Source of the DNA: an uncultured Clostridia bacterium
GTDB taxonomy: Bacteria; Bacillota; Clostridia; Lachnospirales; CAG-274
Direction: 5' to 3'
Length of the DNA: 56,694 nucleotides
Assembly: GCA_947589665.1 (NCBI GenBank)
Contig: CANQBJ010000007.1
Location: forward strand, 1-56,694
Shown here: positions 46,094-55,666 of the stretch, one piece after another
Numbering within the stretch: position 1 is the stretch's first letter
How the letters are laid out: every line of letters starts with the position of its first letter
The notes under the pieces: generated by a model
What the model saw: only the letters and a program-made list of their open reading frames with translations
Database searches by the model: none
What the model was told of the DNA's origin: nothing
Position numbers and translations under genes: made by a program

Positions 46094-47206
46094 TTAGCCT
46101 CTGGGATTAACGGGAAGTACAAGATATTGATATTCATTATTTGTTATTCCCTTTATTATACAAGGAGATTTATTTGTATTAAAGCATATCTTTACATATT
46201 CCTCATCACAGGCGGACATTACATCTATTAAAAATCTTGCGTTAAAGTTTATAACAAGCTCTTCTCCCTTTTCTATATTTATGGGAACGTCCTCCTCAAC
46301 ATTTCCTATAGAGGAGGATGACTTTATGTTTACGAAATTATTTTTAATAGTAAGCTTTATATCTGTTTTTCTGCTATCGTCGGAAACTATGACCGAACGC
46401 TCAAGAGCCTTTAAAAATTCTGAAGTGCTTACAGTCATTTCAAGAGATGACGCTGAACTGAAAAGATTTTCATAATTGAGGAAATCTCCGTCTAAAAGAC
46501 GTGAAACAATTTTACACTGCTCCAATTCAAACATAGCGTGCATTGAAGAAAATGTTATCTTAAGAGGAACATCGTCATTATCGGGAAGAAGTCTGCACAG
46601 TTCATTAAGAGCCTTGCCCGGAACTACAAATTCGTTGTATTCATTATAATCTACATTCTTTCTTCTCCAGCTTACTCTGCATCCGTCTATGGCGGCTATA
46701 TTCATAAAGCCGTCGTCAAACTTTATCTGCTCTCCTCTGAGTATAGGCCTGTTTTCCTCTGTTGATATTGAGAAAATAGTTTTCTTTACCATATTTTTAA
46801 ATGTAAAGGAGCCTATTGTTATCTCGGTAGAATTGTTTTTAAGCTCTTCCGGCATAGGAAACTGCTCCGGATCATTTCCGTTTATATTGAATTTGGATTT
46901 TCCTGAGGATATCTCACATCTGTATTTTTCATCTGTCTTTATAGTTACATAATCTGTAGGAAGATTTCTTATAATGTCGGAAAATATCCTGGCATCAAGG
47001 GCTATAGCTCCCTTTTCATATAATTCAGATTCTATCTCTGAGGTCTCTATGCTCAGCTTAAGGTCATTGGCAATAAGTCTGAAGCCCTTTCTATCGGCTA
47101 TAAGGAGTATACAGCTTAATATATCAAGAGTTGATCTGGCTGTTACTGCCTTTGAAACAATATTTATGGCATTGATGAGATTTTGCTTGTTACATTCTAT
47201 ACGCAT
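46094..47206 (-). CDS. dnaN: DNA polymerase III subunit beta (sliding clamp)
   Basis: 370 aa with three clamp domains. MRIECNKQNLINAINIVSKA, RFLIDVMSACDEEYVKICFN and the C-terminal IKGITNNEYQYLVLPVNPRG (usual end ...LPMR, here NPRG) identify it. The ATG at 47206 follows AGGAGGAAATGAA; the frame open to 47335 is in the origin's AT-rich part and is not coding. The gene lies immediately downstream of the putative unwinding region. Confidence 0.95.
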   Translation of the reverse strand: MRIECNKQNLINAINIVSKAVTARSTLDILSCILLIADRKGFRLIANDLKLSIETSEIESELYEKGAIALDARIFSDIIRNLPTDYVTIKTDEKYRCEISSGKSKFNINGNDPEQFPMPEELKNNSTEITIGSFTFKNMVKKTIFSISTEENRPILRGEQIKFDDGFMNIAAIDGCRVSWRRKNVDYNEYNEFVVPGKALNELCRLLPDNDDVPLKITFSSMHAMFELEQCKIVSRLLDGDFLNYENLFSSASSLEMTVSTSEFLKALERSVIVSDDSRKTDIKLTIKNNFVNIKSSSSIGNVEEDVPINIEKGEELVINFNARFLIDVMSACDEEYVKICFNTNKSPCIIKGITNNEYQYLVLPVNPRG

Positions 47207-47209
47207 TTC

Positions 47210-47440
47210 ATTTCCTCCTATATATGTATATATATAATATAAATAGTAGTAGTTGTAGTAGGCAGTGTAGATATTGACGATAAGTGTATGAAAGCCTTTT
47301 AAATAAAGGAAAAAATTATCAACATTGGCTGTCAATTATATGTTGATATAAAAAGAGTTATATACTGTTATCAACATGGTAAAATATGGCAGACTTATTT
47401 ATATACAATTGTCAACATCGACTTGTCAACATATCAACAT
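47210..47440. other. oriC, dnaA-dnaN part: DnaA boxes, candidate DnaA-trio and AT-rich DUE
   Basis: DnaA-box-like 9-mers: TTATCAACA at 47316 and 47368, TTGTCAACA at 47409 and 47423, ATATCAACA at 47431, and TGTTGATAT at 47341. Toward dnaN, TAG-TAG-TAG-TTG-TAG-TAG (47244-47261) fits the DnaA-trio pattern, beside an almost pure AT tract (47213-47243). The order dnaA, boxes, trio, AT tract, dnaN is that of the B. subtilis unwinding side of oriC. Boxes have one mismatch or more to TTATCCACA. Confidence 0.65.
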
Positions 47441-47451
47441 TTTATTGTTAA

Positions 47452-48786
47452 TTAACCTGTTATTCTTTTTTCTATAGCGGCTATTTCTCCTGCTTTTTCT
47501 TCATTTACTTCTATAAGAGCGCTTATTCTGTCGCAGCCGTTCATAACTGTGGAATGATCTCTTTTGCCGAATTTATAGCCTACTACCTCAAGACTGTCCT
47601 CAAGAAGCTTTCTGCAAAGGTACATGGCTATATGTCTGTAGGTCGTAAGAGGCTGTGTTCTTCTCTTGGAAACAAGCTCGTCTACTGTTACCTTGTAAAA
47701 GTCTGCTACAGTCTGCTGTATGTATTCTACAGTTATATTGCTTTTGCTTGTCTTTATAGTCTCCTTTATGACCTCTTCTGCCAGTTCCATATTTATTATT
47801 CTGTTGTTAAATCTGGCATACATTATTATTTTGTTAAGAGCGCCTTCCATTTCCCTTATATTGGAGGTAATGGAGTAGGCTATATATTGGAGTATATCCT
47901 TTGGAATACTTATATTCTTGCCTTCTGCCTTTTTCTCCAGTATTGCCGTTCTTGTTTCAAAATCGGGAAATTTGATATCAAATATAAGTCCCTTTGACAT
48001 CCTTGAAACAAGCCTGTCTGTAAGAGTCTGTATTTCAGAGGGCTTGCGGTCAGAACACATTACTATCTGCTTTTTATCGTCTACAAGGGAGTTGAAGGTG
48101 TGAAAAAATTCCTCCTGCGCTCCTTCTTTTCCTGAGAGGAACTGAACATCGTCTATGAGAAGTACGTCAAGATTTCTGTATTTTTCCTTAAATTCCAATG
48201 TTTTCTTATACTTTATTGCCTCTATAAGCTCATTTGTAAATTTTTCACAGGAAACATAGAGTATATTGGCTTCGGGATTATATTCGCTTATATGGTTTCC
48301 TATAGCGTGTATAAGATGAGTTTTGCCAAGACCTACTCCGCCGTAAAGGAAAAGAGGATTATATGTATCGTCCTCGCCGGGATTGTCCGCCACTGCCACT
48401 GCGGCGGCATGGGCAATATTGTTGGAAGGACCTACTATAAAGTTGGAAAAACGGTAATTGTCTATAAGTCCGTTTTCCTTTACTCTTGATCTTTTGTAGG
48501 GAAAATGGACTTCCTCTTCTTCATTTTCCTCTTCTTCAAGGTCAGAATCTATTACAAATCTCATTTTCTTGCCGAAAACCTGTGTAAGAGCCTTGTCTAT
48601 TGTGGCAGAATACTTTTTTATCATATCCTTATATGCCCTTATTTTTATGCTCAGGGTACATATAAACATTGAATTTGTATATCTTACAGGCTCTATGGGA
48701 AGTATGAATGTCGTATATGTAACATCATTAAGTTCCGTCATTATAATTTCGAGAGCCTTCTGCCAGTATTGTTCTGCTGTCATCAT
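47452..48786 (-). CDS. dnaA: Chromosomal replication initiator protein DnaA
   Basis: 444 aa. Domain I (residues 1-80), a short acidic linker (EEEENEEEE), AAA+ domain III with GGVGLGKTHLIHAIG, LLIDDVQFLSGKEGAQEEFF and SRMSKGLIFDI, and domain IV with the box-binding signature KRDHSTVMNGCDRI. It recognises DnaA boxes and opens oriC. GAAAGGAATATAACTG precedes the ATG ATG pair. Box-like motifs flank the gene on both sides, also allowing autoregulation. Confidence 0.98.
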   Translation of the reverse strand: MMTAEQYWQKALEIIMTELNDVTYTTFILPIEPVRYTNSMFICTLSIKIRAYKDMIKKYSATIDKALTQVFGKKMRFVIDSDLEEEENEEEEVHFPYKRSRVKENGLIDNYRFSNFIVGPSNNIAHAAAVAVADNPGEDDTYNPLFLYGGVGLGKTHLIHAIGNHISEYNPEANILYVSCEKFTNELIEAIKYKKTLEFKEKYRNLDVLLIDDVQFLSGKEGAQEEFFHTFNSLVDDKKQIVMCSDRKPSEIQTLTDRLVSRMSKGLIFDIKFPDFETRTAILEKKAEGKNISIPKDILQYIAYSITSNIREMEGALNKIIMYARFNNRIINMELAEEVIKETIKTSKSNITVEYIQQTVADFYKVTVDELVSKRRTQPLTTYRHIAMYLCRKLLEDSLEVVGYKFGKRDHSTVMNGCDRISALIEVNEEKAGEIAAIEKRITG

Positions 48787-49042
48787 CAGTTATATTCCTT
48801 TCTTTTAGTATTAAAATAATATTATAAAATTGTATAGCATTTTAAATTATCAACATTTGTGGATAAGTATGTTTTATACGTTAAAATCAAGTATTTTTGT
48901 GAATAAGTAACATAATATCCACTGAGTTATCAACAAAATGTTAATAAAATTGCCTCATTTTTTGAGTGTACAACCTTAAATATTATAGCATAAAAGAGGG
49001 AATATTTCCATATAAATTTTATAAATTTTTGTAAATAATTTT
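48787..49042. other. oriC, upstream part: DnaA-box cluster
   Basis: 256 bp of AT-rich DNA with a perfect DnaA box TGTGGATAA (48858-48866, reverse of TTATCCACA), TTATCAACA at 48847 and 48927, and TGTGAATAA at 48898. A TATAAT (minus strand, 48826-48821) may be the dnaA -10. No gene is seen. Confidence 0.7.
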
Positions 49043-49798
49043 TTATAGTCCAAGTATGGCATCGGCGTTTCTGTACATTATGTTTTCCATATCATTATAG
49101 GGTATTTTTTCAAAGAGTACCCCTTCTACATACATTTTAGGATTGCATATGGGATAATCCGTACCGAATAATATTTTACTGCTTCCTGCCTCTCTTATAG
49201 TATTTTTGACCATACCGTAGCGGAATAAACCTGTTCCGCTCAGGTCCATATAATAGTTGTCATATTTTTTAAGTCTGTATATATGGTTATTATAATCCTC
49301 CTTGTCACGGGGGTGAGCGCCTACAAATATTATATTTGGAAATGCCTTTAAGGCTTTTTCTATACCCTCATTATCCTGTGTATGAAGTGAAACTATCATG
49401 CCAAGCTCAGATATTACCTCATATATAAGGTGCATATTCTTGTCATAATAGCTTTCCCATCCGTTGTAATAGGGTACAAGCTCCCCTATAAGCTTTACTC
49501 CCTTTTTATGCATGAAGTAAAGCTCTTCTATGGATTTATCTACATAGTGAGGATGTATATGTATTCCCGGAGTATAAAAATCTCCCCACATTTCTTTAAG
49601 GCCCAGGGCGTCCATATTAAGCTTGTGTATAGAGTCAAAATCCTGTACCTTTTCTATGACTGAACCGCATATATGGGTAATACCCGAGGATAAAGCATCC
49701 TCCTTGAATTGCTCCGGCGAATTTATTATATCGCTGTAAAAACAGGTATTTTGCGATTTTTTAATAAACGGATGAGTATGAAAGTCTGTTATTCTCAT
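49043..49798 (-). CDS. Amidohydrolase family protein (TIM-barrel metal hydrolase)
   Basis: 251 aa. Starts MRITDFHTHPF (H7, H9 metal ligands), then GIHIHPHYVDKSIEELYFMH, IVSLHTQDNEG, FVGAHPRDKEDY and ILFGTDYPICNPK, matching amidohydrolase-2/TatD-like hydrolases. Substrate unknown. The ATG at 49798 follows AAAGGAAATATT. It lies downstream of the YcdB/SLH gene (33-bp gap) and ends at the origin region. Confidence 0.83.
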   Translation of the reverse strand: MRITDFHTHPFIKKSQNTCFYSDIINSPEQFKEDALSSGITHICGSVIEKVQDFDSIHKLNMDALGLKEMWGDFYTPGIHIHPHYVDKSIEELYFMHKKGVKLIGELVPYYNGWESYYDKNMHLIYEVISELGMIVSLHTQDNEGIEKALKAFPNIIFVGAHPRDKEDYNNHIYRLKKYDNYYMDLSGTGLFRYGMVKNTIREAGSSKILFGTDYPICNPKMYVEGVLFEKIPYNDMENIMYRNADAILGL

Positions 49799-49831
49799 AA
49801 TATTTCCTTTATTTGTTATTTTTAACAAAAT

Positions 49832-51769
49832 TTACATAGAAATTACATATTTATATACTATATTTGCCATTTCGGCTCTTGTTATAATATCATCTCCGTT
49901 AAATGTACTGTCATTATCCAGAAGACCAAGTCCCTTCATTATAGATACAGAACCCTTGTCGGTATCTTCATAGGGAGCCTTGTATATATCAAGGTCTGTT
50001 ATTTTGCTATAGCCCATTATATCTGTAAATATTTCGGCAAATTCATAGCGTGTAAGAGGAGCATCCGGGTCTTTGGAATATTCTTTTGAATTATAATTTG
50101 TATCGTATCTAAGTATTTCATTGGCCCCGTTATAAAAATATTCAAAATCGTTTAAAGTAAGAGCCTTGTCTCCATCGAAAATATCTCCTTCAAAACGGTA
50201 GCCCATATATAAAAGTTTAGTGACAATATCTGCATACCACTGATCATTTATATCCTTGTAAAAGTTTATTTTATTATTGTTTTTTGAAAGAGGTCTGCCG
50301 TCATCAATGCTTATAATATCTCCCGTAAGGGCATTTACGGCATAAGTGGCATTTATATTATAAATATCGTATGTATTATATATACCCGTATTGTTGTCCA
50401 TTTCCGCATAATATGACATTTCAGGGGGATATTCCTTCATACCAATATCAAATGCCTCATCCTTAGTAAGAACAGCATTTACAGGAGGATAGTCTATATA
50501 GTTATTCAAATTGAAATCTGCATACATTAATTCGGAATTACCATTAAATTCTATTCTTATACCCTCGTCTACAGATTTTATACCGTTTCTGTAAATATCG
50601 AAGTTAAATGTCGGCCTTTCGTTATTTTCGTTTCTGAGAGCAAAATCAAGTGAAGGATAATTGCTCTTTATAATATTTTCAGCCTTTTGTCTGAGTATAT
50701 CCTTGTCTGTATTTTCATTTTTTTCATAATCCATAAATTTATTATAGCTTATAAGTCGTCCGTCCTGATCAAAGGAGGCTGAGAGATCAAAGTCTTTATT
50801 GTAATTTATATTCAAATCATAATAGGTCTTGTCCTCTATTTTATTTTTATAATAGCTGTAATTAATGTCACCGGCATTTATATTTAAACCTAATAATGAA
50901 TTGAGCTTGTTTACAGCATCTTCGGGTTTTATTATAGTTTTGAAATTGTTAATTTCATTTTTTTCTGCCTCTGTAAGATTTATGCTGCTGTTATCCATAG
51001 CCTTGGCATTTATGGAACCTGCTGCCTCTGTAGTGCCATAGTCATAGTAAAAGAAATCACTGTCGAATTTGTCTCCCGTAATAGCGTCCATATAGTAATA
51101 TTCGGGAGCATAAGCGGGAATTATATTGTATTTTTCATTTTCATAGTCATAGTTTGTGATATATACCATATCAAATTTGTTTTTTAATATTTCTTTTGCT
51201 TTTTCCTCACCTATTGCAGAAGAAAAATCATCTGTTTTAATATCAAAAAGATAATATGGTATATTTATATTCATAACAGAATTAGTGTATTTATTTATAT
51301 TGATATTTATTTTGTCGGATGAAAACGGTATATTTCCGCTTACTATATTATAGGTATAAGAATATGTTTCATAGCTCATATAATAGTCAACGTATTTTAT
51401 ATTTCCGTAATTTTCACCTAATATTTTTTCAAGAAAAGCATCTGCTGTTTCTTTGCATTCGTTTTCCGTATAGACCTTTGATTTGTCATCACCGTATTCT
51501 TTGTCTGAAAATTTCCAATAATTGTATATATTTCCATTTGTATCACAGGTCACTTCTACAGAATCGCTGTTATCCTTGTTGCTCCAGCTTATATTTATAA
51601 AAGTACGTCCTTTGTCGGAGTGTTCCGTACAGTCAAAATTATCATATTCATTTATATTAAGAAGATTTTTAACATTGGAAACTATCTGCTCATAGTTATC
51701 ACTTTGAGCATAGGTGTTAAAGGACATAAGCATTATTGCTGATAATATAATCGCTGTTAATTTTTTCAT
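49832..51769 (-). CDS. YcdB/YcdC (PepSY-like) repeat protein with SLH modules
   Basis: 645 aa. Signal peptide MKKLTAIILSAIMLMSFNTY (cut after ~21). Then repeated ~150-residue YcdB/YcdC-type blocks, recognisable by SDKINININKYTNSVMNINI, EEKAKEILKNKFDMVYITNY, YAPEYYYMDAITGDKFDSDF and NATYAVNALTGDIISIDDGR. C-terminal ~120 residues carry SLH-like modules (WYADIVTKLLYMGY; LTRYEFAEIFTDIMGY; ITRAEMANIVYKYV) for wall anchoring. GGGAGGTATTTAT precedes the ATG. Very rich in Asn, Asp and Tyr. Function unknown; likely an exported wall-bound protein. Confidence 0.82.
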   Translation of the reverse strand: MKKLTAIILSAIMLMSFNTYAQSDNYEQIVSNVKNLLNINEYDNFDCTEHSDKGRTFINISWSNKDNSDSVEVTCDTNGNIYNYWKFSDKEYGDDKSKVYTENECKETADAFLEKILGENYGNIKYVDYYMSYETYSYTYNIVSGNIPFSSDKINININKYTNSVMNINIPYYLFDIKTDDFSSAIGEEKAKEILKNKFDMVYITNYDYENEKYNIIPAYAPEYYYMDAITGDKFDSDFFYYDYGTTEAAGSINAKAMDNSSINLTEAEKNEINNFKTIIKPEDAVNKLNSLLGLNINAGDINYSYYKNKIEDKTYYDLNINYNKDFDLSASFDQDGRLISYNKFMDYEKNENTDKDILRQKAENIIKSNYPSLDFALRNENNERPTFNFDIYRNGIKSVDEGIRIEFNGNSELMYADFNLNNYIDYPPVNAVLTKDEAFDIGMKEYPPEMSYYAEMDNNTGIYNTYDIYNINATYAVNALTGDIISIDDGRPLSKNNNKINFYKDINDQWYADIVTKLLYMGYRFEGDIFDGDKALTLNDFEYFYNGANEILRYDTNYNSKEYSKDPDAPLTRYEFAEIFTDIMGYSKITDLDIYKAPYEDTDKGSVSIMKGLGLLDNDSTFNGDDIITRAEMANIVYKYVISM

Positions 51770-51851
51770 ATAAATACCTCCCATGTATTATAAGTTAAAG
51801 TTAATTATATTTTACCATAAAACACATATAAATACAATAAAATACTTGTAT

Positions 51852-51880
51852 TTTACAGTATTTGGATGTATAATTATAAT
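51852..51880 (+). promoter_or_regulatory. Sigma-A promoter of argS
   Basis: TTTACA (51852-51857), a 17-bp spacer, TATAAT (51875-51880), 30 bp before the argS ATG. No T-box leader fits in this short space. Confidence 0.6.
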
Positions 51881-51910
51881 GAAGAAATATTGTAATAAGG
51901 AGTAATTAAA

Positions 51911-53614
51911 ATGGACTTTATATACAGCATTGCCGAATGCATTGCAAAGGCATCGGAATTAGATATAAACGATATAAAAGAAGGTATAGAGATACCTGCA
52001 AAGGCTGAAATGGGAGATTATGCCTTTCCATGTTTCAGACTTGCAAAGGTCATGAGAAAGGCGCCTCCGCTTATTGCAAAGGAAATAGCCGAAAAAATTG
52101 AAAAGCCTGACTTTGTAAATAAAATTGAAGTTGTAAACGCATATATTAACTTTTATGTTGATAAAAGTGTTTTTGTACAGAGTGTTTTAAATAATATTGT
52201 TGAAAAGGGACAGGATTTTATAAGGTCTGATATTGGCAAGGGAAAGACAATAGTTATAGATTATTCCTCACCTAATATCGCAAAGCCCTTCCATGTGGGA
52301 CATCTTCGCTCAACGGTTATAGGCAATTCTCTTTATAAGATATATGAGGCTCTTGGATATAATGTAGTTGGTATAAATCATTTAGGTGATTGGGGTACCC
52401 AGTTTGGCAAGCTTATTGTTGCCTATAAGATGTGGGGCAACAAGGAGGCTGTGGAAAAGGACGATATCAAGGAATTAAGCAGGATATATGTTAAATTTCA
52501 CGAGGAGGCTGAAAAAGACCTTTCTCTCAATGATGAGGCAAGAAGCTGGCTCGTTAAAATGCAGGAAGGCGACGAAGAGGCTCTTAGCCTGTGGAAATGG
52601 TTCTGCGATATAAGTATGAAGGAATTTAACAGAATATATGACAGGCTTAATATAAAATTTGACAGCTATGCAGGCGAAAGCTTTTACAATGATAAAATGG
52701 CAGCCATAGTAGAGGAAATAAAGGAAAAGAATTTGCTTACAGAAAGCAGAGGCGCACAGATAGTTGATCTTGAAAAGTATAATATGCCTCCCTGCCTTAT
52801 ACTGAGAAGCGACGGAGGTACCCTTTATCCTACAAGAGATATTTCTGCTGCCGTTTACAGAATGAATACCTATAATTTTGACAAGTGTATATATGTAACT
52901 GCGCTGGATCAGAATTTACACTTTGCCCAGTGGTTCAAGGTCATAGAGCTTATGGGCTACGACTGGGCGGACAAGCTTATACACGTTCCCTTTGGTCTTG
53001 TAAGTCTTGGAGATGGTAAGCTTAGCACAAGAAAGGGTCACGTTGTTCTTATGGAAGATATTCTCAATCTTTCTGTTGAAAAGACTGGTAAAATAATTGA
53101 AGAAAAAAATCCCGATCTTGAAAATAAGAACAAGATAGCAGAGGATGTAGGCATAGGAGCTATTATATTTGACGATCTGTACAACAGCAGAATTAAGAAT
53201 GTTGTCTTTGATTTGGAGAGAATGCTTAACTTTGACGGAGAAACAGGTCCTTATGCTCAGTATACTCACGCAAGAGCCTGTAGCATTCTTAAAAAGGCAG
53301 GAGTAAACAGCTATTCAGACTTAGGAAGTATCGATGCAAGGCTTATAAGCGATGATGCCAGTGTAAATGTATTTAAGGTCCTTAGTGAATTTAAAGACAA
53401 GATAGCCGAGGCTGCCGAAAAGAACGAGCCCTATATTGTAACAAGACATATTATAGAGATATGCAAGGCCTTCAATAAATTTTATAATGAAAACAATATT
53501 ATGAACAGTGAAGGAAATATTAAAAATGCAAGACTTGCGGTAGTAATAGCCGTAAGAGACAATATAAAGGCAGGTCTTGAGCTTATAGGACTTAAGGCTC
53601 CGGAGGCAATGTAA
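51911..53614 (+). CDS. argS: Arginyl-tRNA synthetase
   Basis: 567 aa class I synthetase. Add-1 domain at the N-terminus, the HIGH motif as FHVGHLRSTVIGNS (with SSPNIAKP just before), INHLGDWGTQFGKLI, the KMSKS-equivalent GDGKLSTRKGHVVLM, and the DALR anticodon domain ending LELIGLKAPEAM. It charges tRNA-Arg; like most ArgRS it lacks a canonical KMSK lysine pattern. AAGGAGTAATTAAA precedes the ATG. The 148-bp repeat starts 5 bp after its stop. Confidence 0.97.
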   Translation: MDFIYSIAECIAKASELDINDIKEGIEIPAKAEMGDYAFPCFRLAKVMRKAPPLIAKEIAEKIEKPDFVNKIEVVNAYINFYVDKSVFVQSVLNNIVEKGQDFIRSDIGKGKTIVIDYSSPNIAKPFHVGHLRSTVIGNSLYKIYEALGYNVVGINHLGDWGTQFGKLIVAYKMWGNKEAVEKDDIKELSRIYVKFHEEAEKDLSLNDEARSWLVKMQEGDEEALSLWKWFCDISMKEFNRIYDRLNIKFDSYAGESFYNDKMAAIVEEIKEKNLLTESRGAQIVDLEKYNMPPCLILRSDGGTLYPTRDISAAVYRMNTYNFDKCIYVTALDQNLHFAQWFKVIELMGYDWADKLIHVPFGLVSLGDGKLSTRKGHVVLMEDILNLSVEKTGKIIEEKNPDLENKNKIAEDVGIGAIIFDDLYNSRIKNVVFDLERMLNFDGETGPYAQYTHARACSILKKAGVNSYSDLGSIDARLISDDASVNVFKVLSEFKDKIAEAAEKNEPYIVTRHIIEICKAFNKFYNENNIMNSEGNIKNARLAVVIAVRDNIKAGLELIGLKAPEAM

Positions 53615-53618
53615 AAAA

Positions 53619-53766
53619 TTGAAAGAAATGCTTGCATTTCTTTCAGTCTAACTAAGGTAGGAACCAGCCGTGTTTTATGCAATTTTTGTGTTAAACACAA
53701 AAAATGCATAAAAGTTCCTGTCCTCGGAGGAAATGAATTCCTCCTGCGGATTAAAGTCTGCGACGC
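53619..53766 (+). repeat. 148-bp structured repeat, copy 2
   Basis: Same 148-bp length and orientation as 34716-34863, beginning TTGAAAGAAATGCTTG and ending TCTGCGACGC. The central hairpin here is TTTTATGCA..TTTTTGTGT with ACACAAAAA..TGCATAAAA (about 19 bp), where copy 1 has GGTGT/ACACC: a paired G-C to T-A change. The other stems are unchanged. It lies between argS and the parS/terminator palindrome. Function unknown. Confidence 0.65.
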
Positions 53767-53817
53767 CTTTTAAAGGTTCTGATAATTTATATTTTTTATT
53801 ATATTTTGAAGGTCTGG

Positions 53818-53866
53818 GGCATATAAATGTTTCACGTGAAACATTTATATGCCTGTTTTTTATTTT
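53818..53866 (+). terminator. Palindromic hairpin with T run, embedding parS
   Basis: A perfect 36-bp palindrome (53818-53853), GGCATATAAATGTTTCAC then its complement, followed by TGTTTTTTATTTTATT. As RNA it would be a terminator for argS; as DNA its centre is a parS site. Confidence 0.6.
53828..53843. promoter_or_regulatory. parS site 1
   Basis: TGTTTCACGTGAAACA, a perfect 16-bp match to the bacterial parS consensus bound by ParB, about 100 bp before parA and about 5 kb from the putative oriC. Confidence 0.95.
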
Positions 53867-53944
53867 ATTGTAGATTTTTATATAAATATGTGGTAAAATG
53901 TATATAGTTAATGTTAAGCGTTTTAAAAAATGAGGTATGATATA

Positions 53945-54724
53945 ATGGGAAAGGTAATAGCTATAGCCAATCAGAAGGGCGGTGTAGGTAAAACAACTAC
54001 TGCTATTAATCTTGCTGCTTTTCTGGCTGAAAAAGGAAAAAAGGTACTTGTGATAGATTCCGATCCACAGGGAAATACTACAACGGGACTTGGTATTGAT
54101 AAGAATAATGTTGAAAATACATTTTATGATCTTATAATGGGTGAATCAAGCTTTGACGATACCTTGAACAGAGCGAAATTTGAGGAATTTGGTCTTGATC
54201 TTCTGCCAACGGATATACAGTTGTCCGGTGCAGAAATTGAACTCATTAATTTTGACAGAAGAGAATATATATTAAAGGATATACTGGAGGATAATAACGT
54301 AAGAGATAAATATGACTATACTCTTATAGATTGTCCGCCGTCTCTTAATATACTTACTCTTAATGCTCTTACATCTGCTAATTCTGTACTTATACCCTTG
54401 CAGTGTGAATTTTTGGCTCTTGAAGGTCTGAGTCAGTTCCTTCATACATATCAGCTAGTAAAGGACAGAATGAATAATGAAATTGAAATAGAGGGTATAG
54501 TATTTACAATGTTTGATGCAAGGACAAACCTTTCTATGCAGGTGGTTGAAGAAGTAACAAATTATCTTGGGTCTGATCTGTTCAAGTGTATTATACCGAG
54601 AAATGTAAGACTCAGCGAGGCTCCCAGCCATGGTTTGCCTATTAATCTCTACGACAGGAGGAGCAAGGGCGCCGAGGCTTATGAGATACTTGCGGACGGG
54701 ATTATAGAGAAGGAGGAAAAATAA
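53945..54724 (+). CDS. parA: Chromosome partitioning ATPase ParA (Soj)
   Basis: 259 aa. Deviant Walker [18 protein letters not shown] (K11-T18), switch [13 protein letters not shown], and Walker B-like [18 protein letters not shown]. Soj-type chromosomal ParA; it binds DNA as an ATP dimer, drives origin segregation with ParB and regulates DnaA. The ATG at 53945 follows GAGGTATGATA; an ATG at 53930 upstream is less likely. It is adjacent to parB without a gap. Confidence 0.96.
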   Translation: MGKVIAIANQKGGVGKTTTAINLAAFLAEKGKKVLVIDSDPQGNTTTGLGIDKNNVENTFYDLIMGESSFDDTLNRAKFEEFGLDLLPTDIQLSGAEIELINFDRREYILKDILEDNNVRDKYDYTLIDCPPSLNILTLNALTSANSVLIPLQCEFLALEGLSQFLHTYQLVKDRMNNEIEIEGIVFTMFDARTNLSMQVVEEVTNYLGSDLFKCIIPRNVRLSEAPSHGLPINLYDRRSKGAEAYEILADGIIEKEEK

Positions 54725-55606
54725 ATGGCAGCGCAGAAGAAAAGCGGACTAGGCAAGGGTCTTGGGGCTCTTATGTCAAGCAACGATATACCACAGGAAA
54801 ATAATATTCTTGAAATTGATATAAACAAAATAACTCCCAACAAAAATCAGCCAAGGAATGTATTTAACGATACTGCCTTGGAGGAGTTGGCTCAGTCTAT
54901 AGAAGAAATGGGTATTTTACAGCCTCTTACAGTCAAAAAAATAGATGATTACTATGAGATAATAGCAGGAGAAAGAAGATGGAGAGCCGCAAGGCTCGCA
55001 GGACTTAGGAAGGTCCCTGTTATTGTAAAGGAATTTGACGATTTCAAGAGCCTTGAGGCAGCGCTTATTGAAAACATACAGAGAGAGGACTTAAATCCTA
55101 TGGAAGAAGCTTTTACCTACATAAGATTTAAGGATGAATTTGCTCTTAATCAAGAGGAAATAGCGAAGAAGGTAGGAAAAAGCCGTTCTGCTGTTGCCAA
55201 TGCTATGAGGCTTGCAAACCTGGATAAAAGAGTTCAGGTATTTGTAAAGGAATACAAGCTTACAAATGGTCATGCGCGTGCTCTTCTTGCCATAGATAAT
55301 AATGATATGCAGTTTGAACTGGCTGAAAAAATAATTGAAGAGGATTTGAGCGTAAGAGAGACAGAAGAGCTTGTTAAAATAACCATAGAAAATATGAATA
55401 AGCCTCCTGTTGTGGAGGAAAAGAAAAAGGTAAGCAATCCAGAGGTTGCAAGAGAGTGTATGAGAATTGCCAAGGATCTGAGAAGTATATTCGGCACTAA
55501 GGTCAATGTAAAGAATAACAAAAATAAGGGTAAAATTGAAATTGAATACAATTCTATTGATGATTTGGATAGAATAGTTGGTATGATAAAGGAAAAATTC
55601 AGCTAA
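54725..55606 (+). CDS. parB: Chromosome partitioning protein ParB (Spo0J)
   Basis: 293 aa. The N-terminal GLGKGLGALMS stretch interacts with ParA; LEIDINKITPNKNQPRNVFN and the CTP-binding motif AGERRWRAARLAG follow, then the HTH NQEEIAKKVGKSRSAVANAM and a C-terminal dimer domain. It loads at parS and slides as a CTP clamp. GGAGG lies inside the end of parA. It starts on the base after the parA stop. Confidence 0.97.
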   Translation: MAAQKKSGLGKGLGALMSSNDIPQENNILEIDINKITPNKNQPRNVFNDTALEELAQSIEEMGILQPLTVKKIDDYYEIIAGERRWRAARLAGLRKVPVIVKEFDDFKSLEAALIENIQREDLNPMEEAFTYIRFKDEFALNQEEIAKKVGKSRSAVANAMRLANLDKRVQVFVKEYKLTNGHARALLAIDNNDMQFELAEKIIEEDLSVRETEELVKITIENMNKPPVVEEKKKVSNPEVARECMRIAKDLRSIFGTKVNVKNNKNKGKIEIEYNSIDDLDRIVGMIKEKFS

Positions 55607-55622
55607 GCAAAGGGACTTGTAT

Positions 55623-55638
55623 TGTTTCACGTGAAACA
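55623..55638. promoter_or_regulatory. parS site 2
   Basis: TGTTTCACGTGAAACA, a perfect parS, 17 bp after the parB stop. It is the centre of a longer imperfect inverted repeat (CAAAGGGACTTGTAT ... TGCAGGTCCTTTG, 55609-55653) that would form a long hairpin in the transcript with several G-U pairs. Confidence 0.95.
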
Positions 55639-55666
55639 TTGCAGGTCCTTTGTATAAGGAGTATAT

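Noticed and set aside
47207..47335. N-terminal extension of DnaN
   Set aside because: It would encode the origin AT tract and TAG run (YYNYYYLYYIYTY); AGGAGG marks the start at 47206.
51781..51910. T-box riboswitch for argS
   Set aside because: The promoter lies only about 30 bp before the start, leaving no room for a T-box, and no TGGNACCGCG-like motif is present.
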